From Ochrobactrum quorumnocens (GTDB taxonomy: Bacteria; Pseudomonadota; Alphaproteobacteria; Rhizobiales; Rhizobiaceae): a stretch of 64,000 bases of DNA. This document shows, piece by piece, positions 36,618 to 45,931 of the stretch. The stretch spans positions 124,001-188,000 of the forward strand of contig NZ_CP022605.1 of NCBI RefSeq assembly GCF_002278035.1, in the 5' to 3' direction. Under the pieces are notes generated by a model. It saw nothing but the letters and a program-made list of their open reading frames with translations, did no database searches and had not been told where the DNA came from. The translations under genes were made by a program, and so were the position numbers. Every line of letters starts with the position of its first letter. Position 1 is the stretch's first letter.

Positions 36618-38821
36618 CGAACACTCGTTGTTGCGACAACAGACCGGCCTTGGCCAAAGTAACACTGGCTCGTTGAGTTACACCCTGCCACATACTTCTT
36701 GTCTCCAAGATTATAAGCATTGACCTGCAAGCGATAGTTTCCAAGATCATAACGCAGAAATGCGTCAACAAGGGTATAGGACGGAACGTAGAAAGTGTTG
36801 AGCGTATCGCCGGCTGTTTTACCGATGCGACGTACACCACCACCGACAACCAGATTACCCTTCATGCTGTCTGGCAAAGGCATGTCATAGCTCAGGAACA
36901 ATGACTGCTGGTTCTTCGGAACCGTATAAGGCAACTTGCCGATCTGCGCCGGATTTTGGCTTTCGCTGACTTCCGGGTCCTGGAAGCTCAAGCCGCCAGT
37001 CACATTCAGACGGTTCCACAAGCGTGCCGTTCCCTCGAGCTCCACACCGCGAACACGAACTTCATCGGTCTGATAATATACGCCGGAGATACGATTGACG
37101 ACATTCTGCTGTTCGGCTTCAAATGCAGAGAGCGTGACCGAATAATCTTCACCTTCTGGCGCGTATTTCAGACCCACTTCCTTCAGCGTGCCGGTTGTCG
37201 GCTTGAGAGGCGTGTCTGCAAGTGTGAGCGTTGGTAAGAAAGATGTCGAATACAGCGCATAAGGCACAAAGCCTGAATCGAAAACATACGCCACACCAAC
37301 GCGACCGGTAAACTTGTCAGGGTTCTGATCGTAATCCACGGTGCGCCCGATGGAGAGCGTCGTCTGCTCGGAATCAATGCGCGTAAAGTCCTTACGGCCA
37401 CCAAACGTTATCCGAAGATTGCCTGCTTCGATCTGATCCTGAACATAAATGCCAGTTTGATACTGTTTTTGCAGAAGCCGCGTCGTTGGCGAAAGCTTGG
37501 AAATGGACTTATCGTAGGTCGGGTTGAAGAGGTCCTGCGAAGGGCCGCTCGCCGAAGCTGTGTAATTGTCCAAGCGCTGCCATTGCTGATCAACACCAAA
37601 AAGCAAGGTGTGAGACAAGGGACCAGTATCGAACCGGGATTCCAGCTGCGTGTCGAACGCAATTGCATCAAGTTCAGGCTGTGCAAGATAATTGGTGCGG
37701 GGAATTGTATGCCCATTCCAACCGCTTGTCGGTAAAACGCCTGTAAACAGATTTTGGTAATCGGTTTTCATGTGCGAATAGCGGAAATTCTGACGCAGCG
37801 TGAAGGTGTCGTTGAAACGATGTTCAAACGCATATCCTACATAGCCAATTTCCTTTTTATAAATAGCGTTGCGTGGATCACCATCCGAGAAATCACGCGA
37901 AATGCTTTGTCCCGACGGGCTCGGCAAAACACTGCCGTAAGCTGGAATGATAACACCAGCCTGCCCCATATCGTCTTTGAGATAACCGCCCGATACGATC
38001 AGGCTTGTGTCTGCATCAGGACGCCATGCGAAGCTTGGATTGATCGCAAATCGATTATTCTTGCCAAAATCATAGGAAGTATCGCTGTCGCGGAACATAC
38101 CGTTGAGACGGTATGTAAAGCGCGGGTCATTATTGATTGCCCCGGTGGTGTCGAAGCCCAGTTCCTTGCGTCCAAAGCTTCCGCCGCGCAAATAAACCTC
38201 GTGGGCTGCTTCAGCCTGCGGCTGTTTGCTAACAATATTGACGATGCCACCAACATTGCTCTGGCCGAAAAGAGCCGAACTTGGGCCACGCAGAATTTCT
38301 ACGCTTTCAAGTGAATAGGGTTCGACAACAAAACCGGAATAGCCGCCGGACTGGCTGGCAATCTGTGGAATACGCAGACCGTCGAGATAGATATCTGCCG
38401 GAAAGCCTCGAACTGTAAAATAATCTGAACGAACATCGGCGCCAAAACGCTGCGCATTCACATTGGCGCTGTAAAGCATCGCTTCACTGACCGACTGAAC
38501 CGCTCTGTCATTCATATTATCGCGGGTCACAACAGAAATTGCTTGCGGAGCCTCGCGAAAGGCAATGTCACTCTTGGTGGCTGCTCGGCTATAATCGGCA
38601 ATGTATCCCTTAACCGGAGCGAGCGGTCCCTTCCCGCCAGATGTCTGAACTTCGATAGTTTGCAATTGGATAGAGCCCGCATCCTGCGCCAGCGTTGGCG
38701 CGGAAAAAGCGATAGTAGCCACTCCTGCCAAAAGTGCTGCCTTGAGTAAGGGATGTGCACCGTAACCCACTGTCTCGTTCTTAGCGTTCGGGTCGCGGGC
38801 AGCGGTGCTACTCGTATTCAA
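36611..38821 (-). CDS. TonB-dependent siderophore receptor (system 2, FhuA-like)
   Basis: Encodes 736 residues. The start is a TTG at 38821 with AGGAG eight bases before it; no ATG serves. A signal peptide ends near APTLAQDA. The plug has IAFREAPQAISVVTRDNMND and SVEILRGPSSALFGQSNVGG, and the barrel ends in TSVRW with a terminal aromatic. A cysteine pair near the C-terminus (AGCNSTSQCYF) is common in FhuA/FoxA-like receptors. It is followed by its FhuD-like partner and preceded by an Irr-type box, so iron regulation is likely. Confidence 0.87.
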   Translation of the reverse strand: MNTSSTAARDPNAKNETVGYGAHPLLKAALLAGVATIAFSAPTLAQDAGSIQLQTIEVQTSGGKGPLAPVKGYIADYSRAATKSDIAFREAPQAISVVTRDNMNDRAVQSVSEAMLYSANVNAQRFGADVRSDYFTVRGFPADIYLDGLRIPQIASQSGGYSGFVVEPYSLESVEILRGPSSALFGQSNVGGIVNIVSKQPQAEAAHEVYLRGGSFGRKELGFDTTGAINNDPRFTYRLNGMFRDSDTSYDFGKNNRFAINPSFAWRPDADTSLIVSGGYLKDDMGQAGVIIPAYGSVLPSPSGQSISRDFSDGDPRNAIYKKEIGYVGYAFEHRFNDTFTLRQNFRYSHMKTDYQNLFTGVLPTSGWNGHTIPRTNYLAQPELDAIAFDTQLESRFDTGPLSHTLLFGVDQQWQRLDNYTASASGPSQDLFNPTYDKSISKLSPTTRLLQKQYQTGIYVQDQIEAGNLRITFGGRKDFTRIDSEQTTLSIGRTVDYDQNPDKFTGRVGVAYVFDSGFVPYALYSTSFLPTLTLADTPLKPTTGTLKEVGLKYAPEGEDYSVTLSAFEAEQQNVVNRISGVYYQTDEVRVRGVELEGTARLWNRLNVTGGLSFQDPEVSESQNPAQIGKLPYTVPKNQQSLFLSYDMPLPDSMKGNLVVGGGVRRIGKTAGDTLNTFYVPSYTLVDAFLRYDLGNYRLQVNAYNLGDKKYVAGCNSTSQCYFGQGRSVVATTSVRW

Positions 38822-38922
38822 TTCGGCTCTCCTGGTCGTTCATCACGTGAACGAGATATTTCCCGCTGGCGATAACGACCGCAGGTTTTGGCTGTCAAAT
38901 TTGATATTGCGGAATCCTAGAA

Positions 38923-38939
38923 TTCAGAATAATTCTAAA
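38923..38939 (-). promoter_or_regulatory. Iron control element (Irr box) before the FhuA-like receptor
   Basis: TTCAGAATAATTCTAAA is a near-perfect palindrome of the TTTAGAANNNTTCTAAA type that I recall for Irr boxes in Rhizobiales. It lies about 100 bases before the TTG start of the receptor. In the same gap AGTCAGGCCAAA (38995) and a related AGTCAAATTGGGCCAAA (39060) may be sites of the AraC regulator encoded next. Confidence 0.65.
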
Positions 38940-39087
38940 TTACACCCGCATATCAATGCGTTGCGAAGCAGAATATATTCATCATCACTTGTTGAGTCAG
39001 GCCAAACTCGGTTGCAATCGGGTCAAAATTCTGCGATTTCCATCAAATATGACTTTTTTAGTCAAATTGGGCCAAATGGAAGACTGA

Positions 39088-39852
39088 ATGCGACCGAAGC
39101 ATGCAATTGATTATCAGGACATCAAACGACCTCTGGCCGTGATGCGCCGTGAATATACAGTTAGTATGAACTTCGGCTGGCACAGTCATCGCCGTGGACA
39201 GCTTCTTTACGGCAATAGCGGCTATATGACGGCAATGACCGAAGAAGGAGCATTCATGCTCCCTAGCGGCTACGCGATTCTTATAGCACCTGACCTGGCG
39301 CACGCGGTGCAGACCTTTGGCCAAACAAAAATGCATTCCGTCTACTTAGAGGAAAGTGTTTTGCGTGGATGTTGGGAGCCTACACGGGTTTTGAAAGTTT
39401 CGGCGCTGCTTGATGCCAGTATACAGGCATTGGCAAACGAACCTGTGCTTTATGATGAAACTGGCAGGGGCAAACACCTCTCAGCCCTTATCCTTGATGA
39501 AATTCGCAACGCTGACCAACGACCTTATACGGTTCCTTTGCCTGCCGAGAAGCAACTGCGCAAACTCTGCCGTGATTTACTCGACAATCCGGGAAACGAT
39601 CTGACCATCGATGACTGGGCTGATAAGGTCGGCATGAGCCGCCGTACAATGACCCGCAAATTTCGCCAGGAAACAGGTATGAGTTTCATCGAATGGCGCC
39701 AGCGATTAAGGGTCTCGCATGTCATGCGCCGGCGAGCAGAAGGTGTTCCCTTGGCCGCCGCCGGTTTGGAGGCAGGGTATCAGAGCCTGTCCACTTTGCG
39801 AAAAGTATTGAAAACGTGGGCGCCGCACTCTGAGCTTTTACCAGGAAACTAA
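39088..39852 (+). CDS. AraC-family regulator with cupin sensor (system 2)
   Basis: Encodes 254 residues. The N-terminal part is a cupin-type fold with the metal-like motif GWHSHRRGQLLYGNSG, and the C-terminal part is the AraC helix-turn-helix pair (LTIDDWADKVGMSRRTMTRK; PLAAAGLEAGYQSLSTLRK). It is divergent from the FhuA-like receptor gene. Neighbour position suggests that it controls this receptor in response to the ferrisiderophore, but the ligand is unknown. The start codon lies in GAATGCGACC without a strong ribosome site. Confidence 0.8.
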   Translation: MRPKHAIDYQDIKRPLAVMRREYTVSMNFGWHSHRRGQLLYGNSGYMTAMTEEGAFMLPSGYAILIAPDLAHAVQTFGQTKMHSVYLEESVLRGCWEPTRVLKVSALLDASIQALANEPVLYDETGRGKHLSALILDEIRNADQRPYTVPLPAEKQLRKLCRDLLDNPGNDLTIDDWADKVGMSRRTMTRKFRQETGMSFIEWRQRLRVSHVMRRRAEGVPLAAAGLEAGYQSLSTLRKVLKTWAPHSELLPGN

Positions 39853-40112
39853 ACATCCGAAAAAGGTGTCCCCATTTCCGATAAGATACGCATCAACACA
39901 AAAAATTCGAGCAGCAATCGGATTGCATTTTATCTAAGCGCATATAATGACGCGTTTTTATACAATTGCCTATTTTATAAGCAATAATCAGAGGGTGTTA
40001 TGCCTATGAATTGCTCTTAGCTCACTCTCCTCCACTGCTAGCTAAACCTAAAAGCGCCTTCAGTTCCACTTATGGCCGCAAAAGCACAAGTTGCCGCTTA
40101 GAAATCCCGATT

Positions 40113-40128
40113 GGCACGGCACTTGCTT
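40113..40128 (+). promoter_or_regulatory. Sigma-54 promoter of glnII
   Basis: TGGCACGGCACTTGCT matches TGGCACG-N4-TTGCW exactly and lies 90 bases before the glnII ATG. This fits NtrC-dependent control by nitrogen supply. The rest of the 365-base gap (39853-40217) holds no gene that I can support; I could not pick out clear NtrC sites. Confidence 0.9.
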
Positions 40129-40217
40129 CTAATAAATCAAACGCATTGTTGAGCATATGACGAATAGGCCGCGGTGCAAAGAACCGGTTTAATACGCAGA
40201 ACAAAAGAGACTAGGCG

Positions 40218-41258
40218 ATGACAAAATATAAGCTCGAATACATCTGGTTGGATGGCTACACCCCTACCCCAAACCTGCGTGGTAAAACCCAGGTCAAGGA
40301 GTTCGAAGCATTTCCAACTCTTGATCAACTTCCTTATTGGGGCTTTGATGGTTCTTCTACGATGCAGGCAGAAGGCCGCAGCTCGGATTGCGTATTGAAG
40401 CCTGTTGCAATTTATCCAGATCCGGCCCGTACCAATGGTGCGCTTGTCATGTGCGAAGTCATGATGCCTGATGGTGTTACACCGCATCCGTCCAACAGCC
40501 GTGCGACCGTTCTTGATGACGAAGACGCCTGGTTTGGTTTCGAGCAGGAATATTTCTTTTTCGATAACGGCCGCCCACTCGGTTTCCCAGAGCAGGGTTT
40601 TCCTGCGCCACAGGGTCCTTATTACACCGGTGTTGGTTATAAGAACGTCGGATCGATCGCACGTAAGATTGTTGAAGAACATCTCGATCTCTGCCTTGCA
40701 ACTGGCATCAATCACGAAGGCATTAATGCTGAAGTGGCCAAGGGTCAGTGGGAATTCCAGGTATTCGGTAAAGGTTCAAGAAGCGCTGCCGACCAGATCT
40801 GGATTGCTCGCTATCTCCTCCTGCGTCTTTGTGAACAGTATTCCATCGATATCGAATTTCACTGCAAGCCTCTCGGCGATACCGATTGGAATGGCTCGGG
40901 AATGCATTGTAATTTCTCGACCAAATTCATGCGCGAAGTTGGTGGAAAAGCCTATTTCGAAGCTCTGATGGCTCAGTTCGACAAAAACTTACAGGACCAC
41001 ATCGAAGTCTATGGTCCTGATAATCATATGCGCCTGACCGGCAAACATGAAACTGCGCCTTGGAACAAGTTCTCTTATGGTGTTGGTGATCGTGGAGCTT
41101 CGATCCGCGTACCGCACTCGTTCATCCAGAACAATTATAAGGGTTATCTGGAAGACCGCCGCCCTAACTCACAGGGCTGCCCTTATCAGATCGCCTCTCA
41201 GGTTCTTAAGACAATTTCCGAAGTGCCAACAACAGCTGACGAAGCACTCGCAGCTTAA
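40218..41258 (+). CDS. glnII: Glutamine synthetase type II
   Basis: Encodes 346 residues, the GSII length, far shorter than GlnA. Motifs are YIWLDGYTPTPNLRGKTQV, LPYWGFDGSSTMQAEG (substrate/metal region), WFGFEQEYFF (metal Glu), GINAEVAKGQWEFQVFG and FSYGVGDRGASIRVPHS. It makes glutamine from glutamate, ammonia and ATP in the cytosol. GSII is common in Rhizobiales beside GlnA. It is monocistronic, with a sigma-54 promoter and a terminator. Confidence 0.95.
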   Translation: MTKYKLEYIWLDGYTPTPNLRGKTQVKEFEAFPTLDQLPYWGFDGSSTMQAEGRSSDCVLKPVAIYPDPARTNGALVMCEVMMPDGVTPHPSNSRATVLDDEDAWFGFEQEYFFFDNGRPLGFPEQGFPAPQGPYYTGVGYKNVGSIARKIVEEHLDLCLATGINHEGINAEVAKGQWEFQVFGKGSRSAADQIWIARYLLLRLCEQYSIDIEFHCKPLGDTDWNGSGMHCNFSTKFMREVGGKAYFEALMAQFDKNLQDHIEVYGPDNHMRLTGKHETAPWNKFSYGVGDRGASIRVPHSFIQNNYKGYLEDRRPNSQGCPYQIASQVLKTISEVPTTADEALAA

Positions 41259-41280
41259 ACAGCTCGATAGTACGTGTATC

Positions 41281-41316
41281 AAGGTCGGCCGGGTTTTCAT
41301 CCGGTCGGCCTTTTCT
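41281..41316 (+). terminator. Intrinsic terminator of glnII
   Basis: AAGGTCGGCCGG (41281) pairs with CCGGTCGGCCTT (41301-41312) with two G-T pairs, followed by TTTTC. It also separates the convergent otsA. Confidence 0.75.
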
Positions 41317-41325
41317 TGTCGGCTT

Positions 41326-42714
41326 TCAAGTGGCTTTTACCTCAGTGGCAAGTTGATCAAGATAACTGCGACACCAATGGAACACATCATTCGTTTCAAC
41401 TGCTCTCATCATCGATTGATATCGTTCAATCCGCTGTTCCAGCGGCATTGAGACAGCGCGAGCAATAGCGTCGGCAATTGCTTCCACGTCATATGGATTA
41501 ACCAGATGCGCACCTTCACCAAGCTCATGAGCTGCACCTGCAAAGCGCGAAAGAACGAGCACACCGGGATCCTCTGGATCTTGTGCAGCCACAAATTCCT
41601 TTGCTACGAGGTTCATCCCGTCTCTGAGTGGTGTAACAAGGGCTACCTTTGCCATTCTGTAAACGGCAGCAAGTAATTGTTGGCCAAAAGCACGGTTTAC
41701 ATATCGCACCGGCGTCCAGTCCAGACGACCCACAGTGCCATTAATCTGCCCGGCAATTTCGGCTACTTCATGTTGCAAGGCATCGTATTCCGCCACGCCA
41801 GAGCGGCTCTTGGGTGTTATTTGAAGTAAGGTTATACGCCCATGCCATGCTGGGTTCACTTCAAGAAACCTGCGGAAGCCTTTTAATCGTTCAGGTAGTC
41901 CTTTGGTGTAGTCAAGGCGGTCAACACCTGCGATTAAATCCCGCCCTTCCAGAGACTGCTTAAATCGCTGGATTGTGGGGTTATTGATTGCTGACTGAGC
42001 CGTATGGGAAAAGGAGCTGACGTCAATTCCAATCGGGAACGCACCTATTCGAAACTCCCGGCTTGGATTGCGGAATAATCCCGGGTCAGCTGCAACAGGT
42101 TGTGCTACTCCGCCGCGACGAAGGCAAAGAGCGAAATTTTCCGCATCATCCTCTGTCTGAAATCCGATGAGGTCAAAAGCCGTCATCGCATTTAGTAATG
42201 CTGCCTGTACAGGTAATGTCAGATACACATCCGGCGACGGCCAGGGGATATGCATGAAAAAGCCAATACGGTTCTTAACTCCCATTTGGCGGAGCTCTGC
42301 GGCCAAGGGCAGAAGATGATAGTCGTGAATCCAGATAAGGTCGTCTTGCTCAATTAATGGCAGTAACCTTTCCGCAAACAAGCGGTTGACCCTGAGATAC
42401 CCTGCCATATCCCGGCGCGTATAGTCGGTAAGATCAATACGGTAATGACACAGGGGCCATAATACGCTGTTGGCAAGGCCTTCATAATATTCAGATAAAT
42501 CCTGATCTGAGAGATCAGATAAGGCATAAGTGATTTCGCCTTCTTCCCTTATCGTAAGCGGACCGGGTTCCTTCCCACCACTTGATTTGCCAGACCATCC
42601 CATCCAAATACCACCGTTCTCCTTAAGTGCGGACTGAACGGCCACCGCAAGCCCGCCAGATGGCGGACGGTCCGGATTAGGCACGCGGTTGGAAACGACG
42701 ATAAGGCGACTCAC
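41326..42714 (-). CDS. otsA: Trehalose-6-phosphate synthase
   Basis: Encodes 462 residues. The start is GTG at 42714 after GGAGG. SNRVPNPDRPPSGGLAVAV is the nucleotide-sugar loop at the N-terminus; IWIHDYHLLPL, IGFFMHIPWPSPD and VDRLDYTKGLPERLKGF are GT20 signatures, and TPLRDGMNLVAKEFVA carries the UDP-glucose site. It makes trehalose 6-phosphate from UDP-glucose and glucose 6-phosphate, for osmotic and desiccation stress. It follows otsB on the same strand with 67 bases between. Confidence 0.93.
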   Translation of the reverse strand: MSRLIVVSNRVPNPDRPPSGGLAVAVQSALKENGGIWMGWSGKSSGGKEPGPLTIREEGEITYALSDLSDQDLSEYYEGLANSVLWPLCHYRIDLTDYTRRDMAGYLRVNRLFAERLLPLIEQDDLIWIHDYHLLPLAAELRQMGVKNRIGFFMHIPWPSPDVYLTLPVQAALLNAMTAFDLIGFQTEDDAENFALCLRRGGVAQPVAADPGLFRNPSREFRIGAFPIGIDVSSFSHTAQSAINNPTIQRFKQSLEGRDLIAGVDRLDYTKGLPERLKGFRRFLEVNPAWHGRITLLQITPKSRSGVAEYDALQHEVAEIAGQINGTVGRLDWTPVRYVNRAFGQQLLAAVYRMAKVALVTPLRDGMNLVAKEFVAAQDPEDPGVLVLSRFAGAAHELGEGAHLVNPYDVEAIADAIARAVSMPLEQRIERYQSMMRAVETNDVFHWCRSYLDQLATEVKAT

Positions 42715-42781
42715 GAAATATCCTCCGGCAGATTCAAATGCGGTATTGAAATTGCGTTTTCTAATTCATCCTTGAATTGCT

Positions 42782-43642
42782 TCACTTACAAAGCCTCCCT
42801 ATCCAGCACCTGAACTGTTCTGGAGAGTGGGTAACTATCGAAGCGTTGGTTTTGTTTCCAACGCCATGCATGCCCACCCGAATACTGGCACCTCCCATCG
42901 AGTTGGCCTCAAGAAACATCGCTTCATCGGTGAGATCATCTCCCGCAGCGACCGGAAACTTGCTCTGGAAAGGACCTACTCGCATGAACCGACGCAACGC
43001 CTGAGCCTTGTCACTGCCAGCCGGTTTGAGTTCAAATACAAACTTCCCGCCTTGTAGCGAGTACGCCGCCCCGGCACTTTCCGCAGCTGCCGTCATGATA
43101 TGACGCACAGCTTCTTCCTTGTCTGGTGCCAACCTATAATGAAGGGCAAAGGCTCCGCCTTTGTCTTCGAAAATGACACCTTCAAGGTGGTCCGCCTCTC
43201 CTTTGGCCATATCGCGGGCTGTCAAATACCATTCGTCGTGGCGCTCCGCGTTCGAGTGAGCCATTTCATATGTCGAAGATTTTTCTGACCCGAAGCGAAA
43301 CTCGGCGCCGTGAAGACCGGCCACGAAAAAGGAATGCCGAGGAAATAGTTGATCAACAAACTTGATCGAACGACCGGTTACAATGGCGACCGCACCGGAT
43401 GTGCGCTTAGACAAGAGTTCCAGATTCTCTTGAAGTCCTACTTCTACTCGAACAGCATCCGGCGTGGGTGCAAGGTCAAGAAGGGTGCCATCAAGATCAA
43501 AAAAGAAAGACAATCTTGTCAGATCAGAGAAATCTGCCCAATTCGTAGACACATCGGTCTTTAAATAGTGAAAACCGGGAAACGAAAATAGCGACGGCGC
43601 AGTCCATTCCATCGGCTCTTTGGATTCTTTATACTTTGGCAT
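42782..43642 (-). CDS. otsB: Trehalose-6-phosphate phosphatase
   Basis: Encodes 286 residues from the ATG at 43642; the ORF is open to 43723, and another ATG at 43612 is possible. None has a strong ribosome site. It has the HAD nucleophile FFFDLDGTLLDL, AIVTGRS, and the C-terminal acidic motif AAGDDLTDEAMF. It removes phosphate from the OtsA product to give trehalose. It is first of the otsBA pair. Confidence 0.88.
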   Translation of the reverse strand: MPKYKESKEPMEWTAPSLFSFPGFHYLKTDVSTNWADFSDLTRLSFFFDLDGTLLDLAPTPDAVRVEVGLQENLELLSKRTSGAVAIVTGRSIKFVDQLFPRHSFFVAGLHGAEFRFGSEKSSTYEMAHSNAERHDEWYLTARDMAKGEADHLEGVIFEDKGGAFALHYRLAPDKEEAVRHIMTAAAESAGAAYSLQGGKFVFELKPAGSDKAQALRRFMRVGPFQSKFPVAAGDDLTDEAMFLEANSMGGASIRVGMHGVGNKTNASIVTHSPEQFRCWIGRLCK

Positions 43643-43719
43643 GCAAAGGAGAATAGGGCACGAACACGCTAAAACAACCGTGTCGCCATGCCACAAATGA
43701 AATGTTCGTTGGGCAGCAA

Positions 43720-43755
43720 GCATTAAGGCGCTGATTTTGATCAGCGCCTTAATGC
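43720..43755 (-). terminator. Long perfect hairpin after the amino-acid ABC operon
   Basis: GCATTAAGGCGCTGA (43720-43734) pairs with TCAGCGCCTTAATGC (43741-43755) over six bases. It lies just downstream of the ATPase gene and at the same time just upstream of otsB. No T-run follows on the minus strand, so it could also act as an operator. Confidence 0.55.
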
Positions 43756-43788
43756 ATATTCATTACATGGTGACCCCCCTTCAGGAGC

Positions 43789-44553
43789 TCACACCGCCAG
43801 ATAATTTTTCAGGAATGTGCGTGTACGATCCTGCTGAGGGTTACGCAAGAGTGCATCAGGTGTACCTTCTTCAACAACCACGCCGCAGTCCATAAACAAA
43901 ATCTTGTCGGCAACTTCGCCAGCAAAACGCATTTCGTGCGTGACAATCAGCATGGTCATGTGTTCGGCAGCAAGCTGCTTCATGACAAGGTTCACCTCAT
44001 CAACCAGCTCGGGGTCGAGTGCAGAGGTTGCTTCATCGAACAGCATGACCTTTGGCTGCATCGCCAATGCACGAGCAATCGCCACGCGCTGCTTCTGACC
44101 GCCCGAGAGGCGGGAGGGATAGACATCTGCCTTACTGGCCAGTCCAACCTTGGCAAGCAGCTCAAGCGCCAGCTCACGTGCCTGCGACCTGATCATGCTC
44201 TTAAGCTTGATCGGACCAAGTGTGATATTCTCCAGAACAGTCAAATGTGGGAACAGATTAAAGTGCTGGAAAACCATTCCCATTTGCTGGCGCACAGAGT
44301 TGATATGCTTTTCAAAGGCCTGTCCTTTGAGCGGTTGATTGACTTGTGTCCCATCGAGCCAGACTTCGCCACCATTTAACGTTTCAAGATGGTTGATGGA
44401 ACGCAGAAGCGTACTCTTTCCTGAACCGCTTGGACCTATAATTGCGATGATCTGTCCGCGCGATACCGAAAGATCAATTCCCTTCAGAACTTCCAGTACG
44501 CCATAGGCTTTGCGGGCACCTTTAACTTCAACCATTGGCTTCAGCGTGCTCAT
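43789..44553 (-). CDS. Polar amino-acid ABC transporter, ATPase
   Basis: Encodes 254 residues of the GlnQ/HisP type: Walker A GPSGSGKSTLL, signature LSGGQKQR, Walker B VMLFDEATSALDPE and H-loop LIVTHEM. Its start overlaps the end of the permease gene (ATGA). It is the last gene of a four-gene operon, binding protein - permease - permease - ATPase. Confidence 0.9.
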   Translation of the reverse strand: MSTLKPMVEVKGARKAYGVLEVLKGIDLSVSRGQIIAIIGPSGSGKSTLLRSINHLETLNGGEVWLDGTQVNQPLKGQAFEKHINSVRQQMGMVFQHFNLFPHLTVLENITLGPIKLKSMIRSQARELALELLAKVGLASKADVYPSRLSGGQKQRVAIARALAMQPKVMLFDEATSALDPELVDEVNLVMKQLAAEHMTMLIVTHEMRFAGEVADKILFMDCGVVVEEGTPDALLRNPQQDRTRTFLKNYLAV

Positions 44554-45209
44554 CGCGTTACCTCCACTTTTCTTTCAATATGTCGCAGCCCTGCTTCCAT
44601 AACGAGGTTTACCAGATAATAGAGTGCAGCTGCGGTGAGATAAAACTCAAATGGACTATAGGTTTCGCTGATGGCTATCTGTGCACTATTGACCAGTTCA
44701 GCAATTCCGATAATCGAAACAAGCGATGTATCTTTGAGCAGAACGATCATGTTGTTACCGATAGGCGGAATAGTGTTCCGGATCGCCTGCGGAATGATGA
44801 CATAACGTAGTGCTTGTCCGCGGCTCAGGCCGATTGACCGGGCACCCTCTGTTTGTCCGGGATCAACCGAAACAATACCTGCACGAATGACATCCGCATT
44901 ATAGACGGCAAAATGCAGGCTCAGACCGATAATGCCTGCAAAAAGTGCCGGAATATCGATGCCGATTTGCACGAGCCCATAATAGATGAGGTAGAGCTGC
45001 AAAAGCAAAGGCGTTCCCATAAAAAGCCACATGAAGAAGCGTATGGGATATGCAAGTACAGACGGCGCGTAAAGAACGATCAGAGCAAACAGAATGCCGA
45101 AAACAAAGCTGAGAATGCTGGATGCAACGGCTAGAACAACCGTCCACCAAAGTCCGACCAAAAGAAGGTCGGTATAAGGAACAACGATACTGAAATCGAG
45201 TGTTGGCAT
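44550..45209 (-). CDS. Polar amino-acid ABC transporter, permease 2
   Basis: Encodes 219 residues. GGAGG places the start at 45209 (MPTLDFSIVVPYTDLLL), 51 bases inside the longest open frame. It is a HisMQ-type permease with FMGTPLLLQLYLIYYG and the EAA loop GARSIGLSRGQALRYVIIPQ. About five membrane segments are present. It pairs with the permease encoded just upstream. Confidence 0.88.
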   Translation of the reverse strand: MPTLDFSIVVPYTDLLLVGLWWTVVLAVASSILSFVFGILFALIVLYAPSVLAYPIRFFMWLFMGTPLLLQLYLIYYGLVQIGIDIPALFAGIIGLSLHFAVYNADVIRAGIVSVDPGQTEGARSIGLSRGQALRYVIIPQAIRNTIPPIGNNMIVLLKDTSLVSIIGIAELVNSAQIAISETYSPFEFYLTAAALYYLVNLVMEAGLRHIERKVEVTR

Positions 45210-45222
45210 GATGTGTCCTCCC

Positions 45223-45870
45223 TCAACGCGGCGCAAAGCGCTTGTCGAGCAGATCGACAATCATGACGACGACATAAACAATGATCATGTAAAGAACAGC
45301 TGCGACTGCAAATATCTCGAAAGGCTTGTATGTTGAACTGATAAAGCGCTGCGCTGTATAGGTGAGTTCCACGACCGATATTGTTGAAACCAATGCCGAT
45401 CCTTTGACAAGAGCAACAGCGTTTACGCCCAATGGTCGGATCATGAGACGGGCAGCTTGTGGCAAGATGATCAAACGTAATGTTTTTTCCCGATCAAAGC
45501 CTATGGAGCGTGCTGCCTCCATTTGTCCGCGGTCCACACTCGCGATTGCTCCGCGAATGGATTCAGCCATATAGGCACCGATGTTCAGTCCGAGCCCAAT
45601 AACTCCTGCGGAATAAGGCTCCAGTTCCAGGCCAATCTGCGGGCCGCCAAAATACAGGACAAACAATTGAACCAGACATGGAGTGCCGCGAAACACACTA
45701 ATATATGCACCGGACAAAAAACGCAGCATGGCGCTGTTCGACAGACGTGCGATCACCAGTATGCCTGCGACGACGAATCCCAGCAAAAGAGCCAGCACAG
45801 AAATCTGCACAGTGACCCATGCAGCCTCCAGGAAAAATGGGAGGACGCGCTGCATTAACGCAAGATCCAT
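45223..45870 (-). CDS. Polar amino-acid ABC transporter, permease 1
   Basis: Encodes 215 residues. CCGGAG before the ATG at 45870 (MDLALMQRVLPFF) makes this a better start than the ATG at 45891. It has about five membrane segments, FRGTPCLVQLFVLYFGGPQ, and the EAA loop AARSIGFDREKTLRLIILPQ. It is the second gene of the operon. Confidence 0.87.
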   Translation of the reverse strand: MDLALMQRVLPFFLEAAWVTVQISVLALLLGFVVAGILVIARLSNSAMLRFLSGAYISVFRGTPCLVQLFVLYFGGPQIGLELEPYSAGVIGLGLNIGAYMAESIRGAIASVDRGQMEAARSIGFDREKTLRLIILPQAARLMIRPLGVNAVALVKGSALVSTISVVELTYTAQRFISSTYKPFEIFAVAAVLYMIIVYVVVMIVDLLDKRFAPR

Positions 45871-45931
45871 AAAGATACTCCGGAAAGCCATGTGAACCGG
45901 CCCGGTTGTTCCGGGCCGGACTTAAACTCGA

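Noticed and set aside
37754..38314. 186-codon plus-strand frame inside the FhuA-like receptor
   Set aside because: Shadow of a well-supported receptor gene; no ribosome site and no motif.
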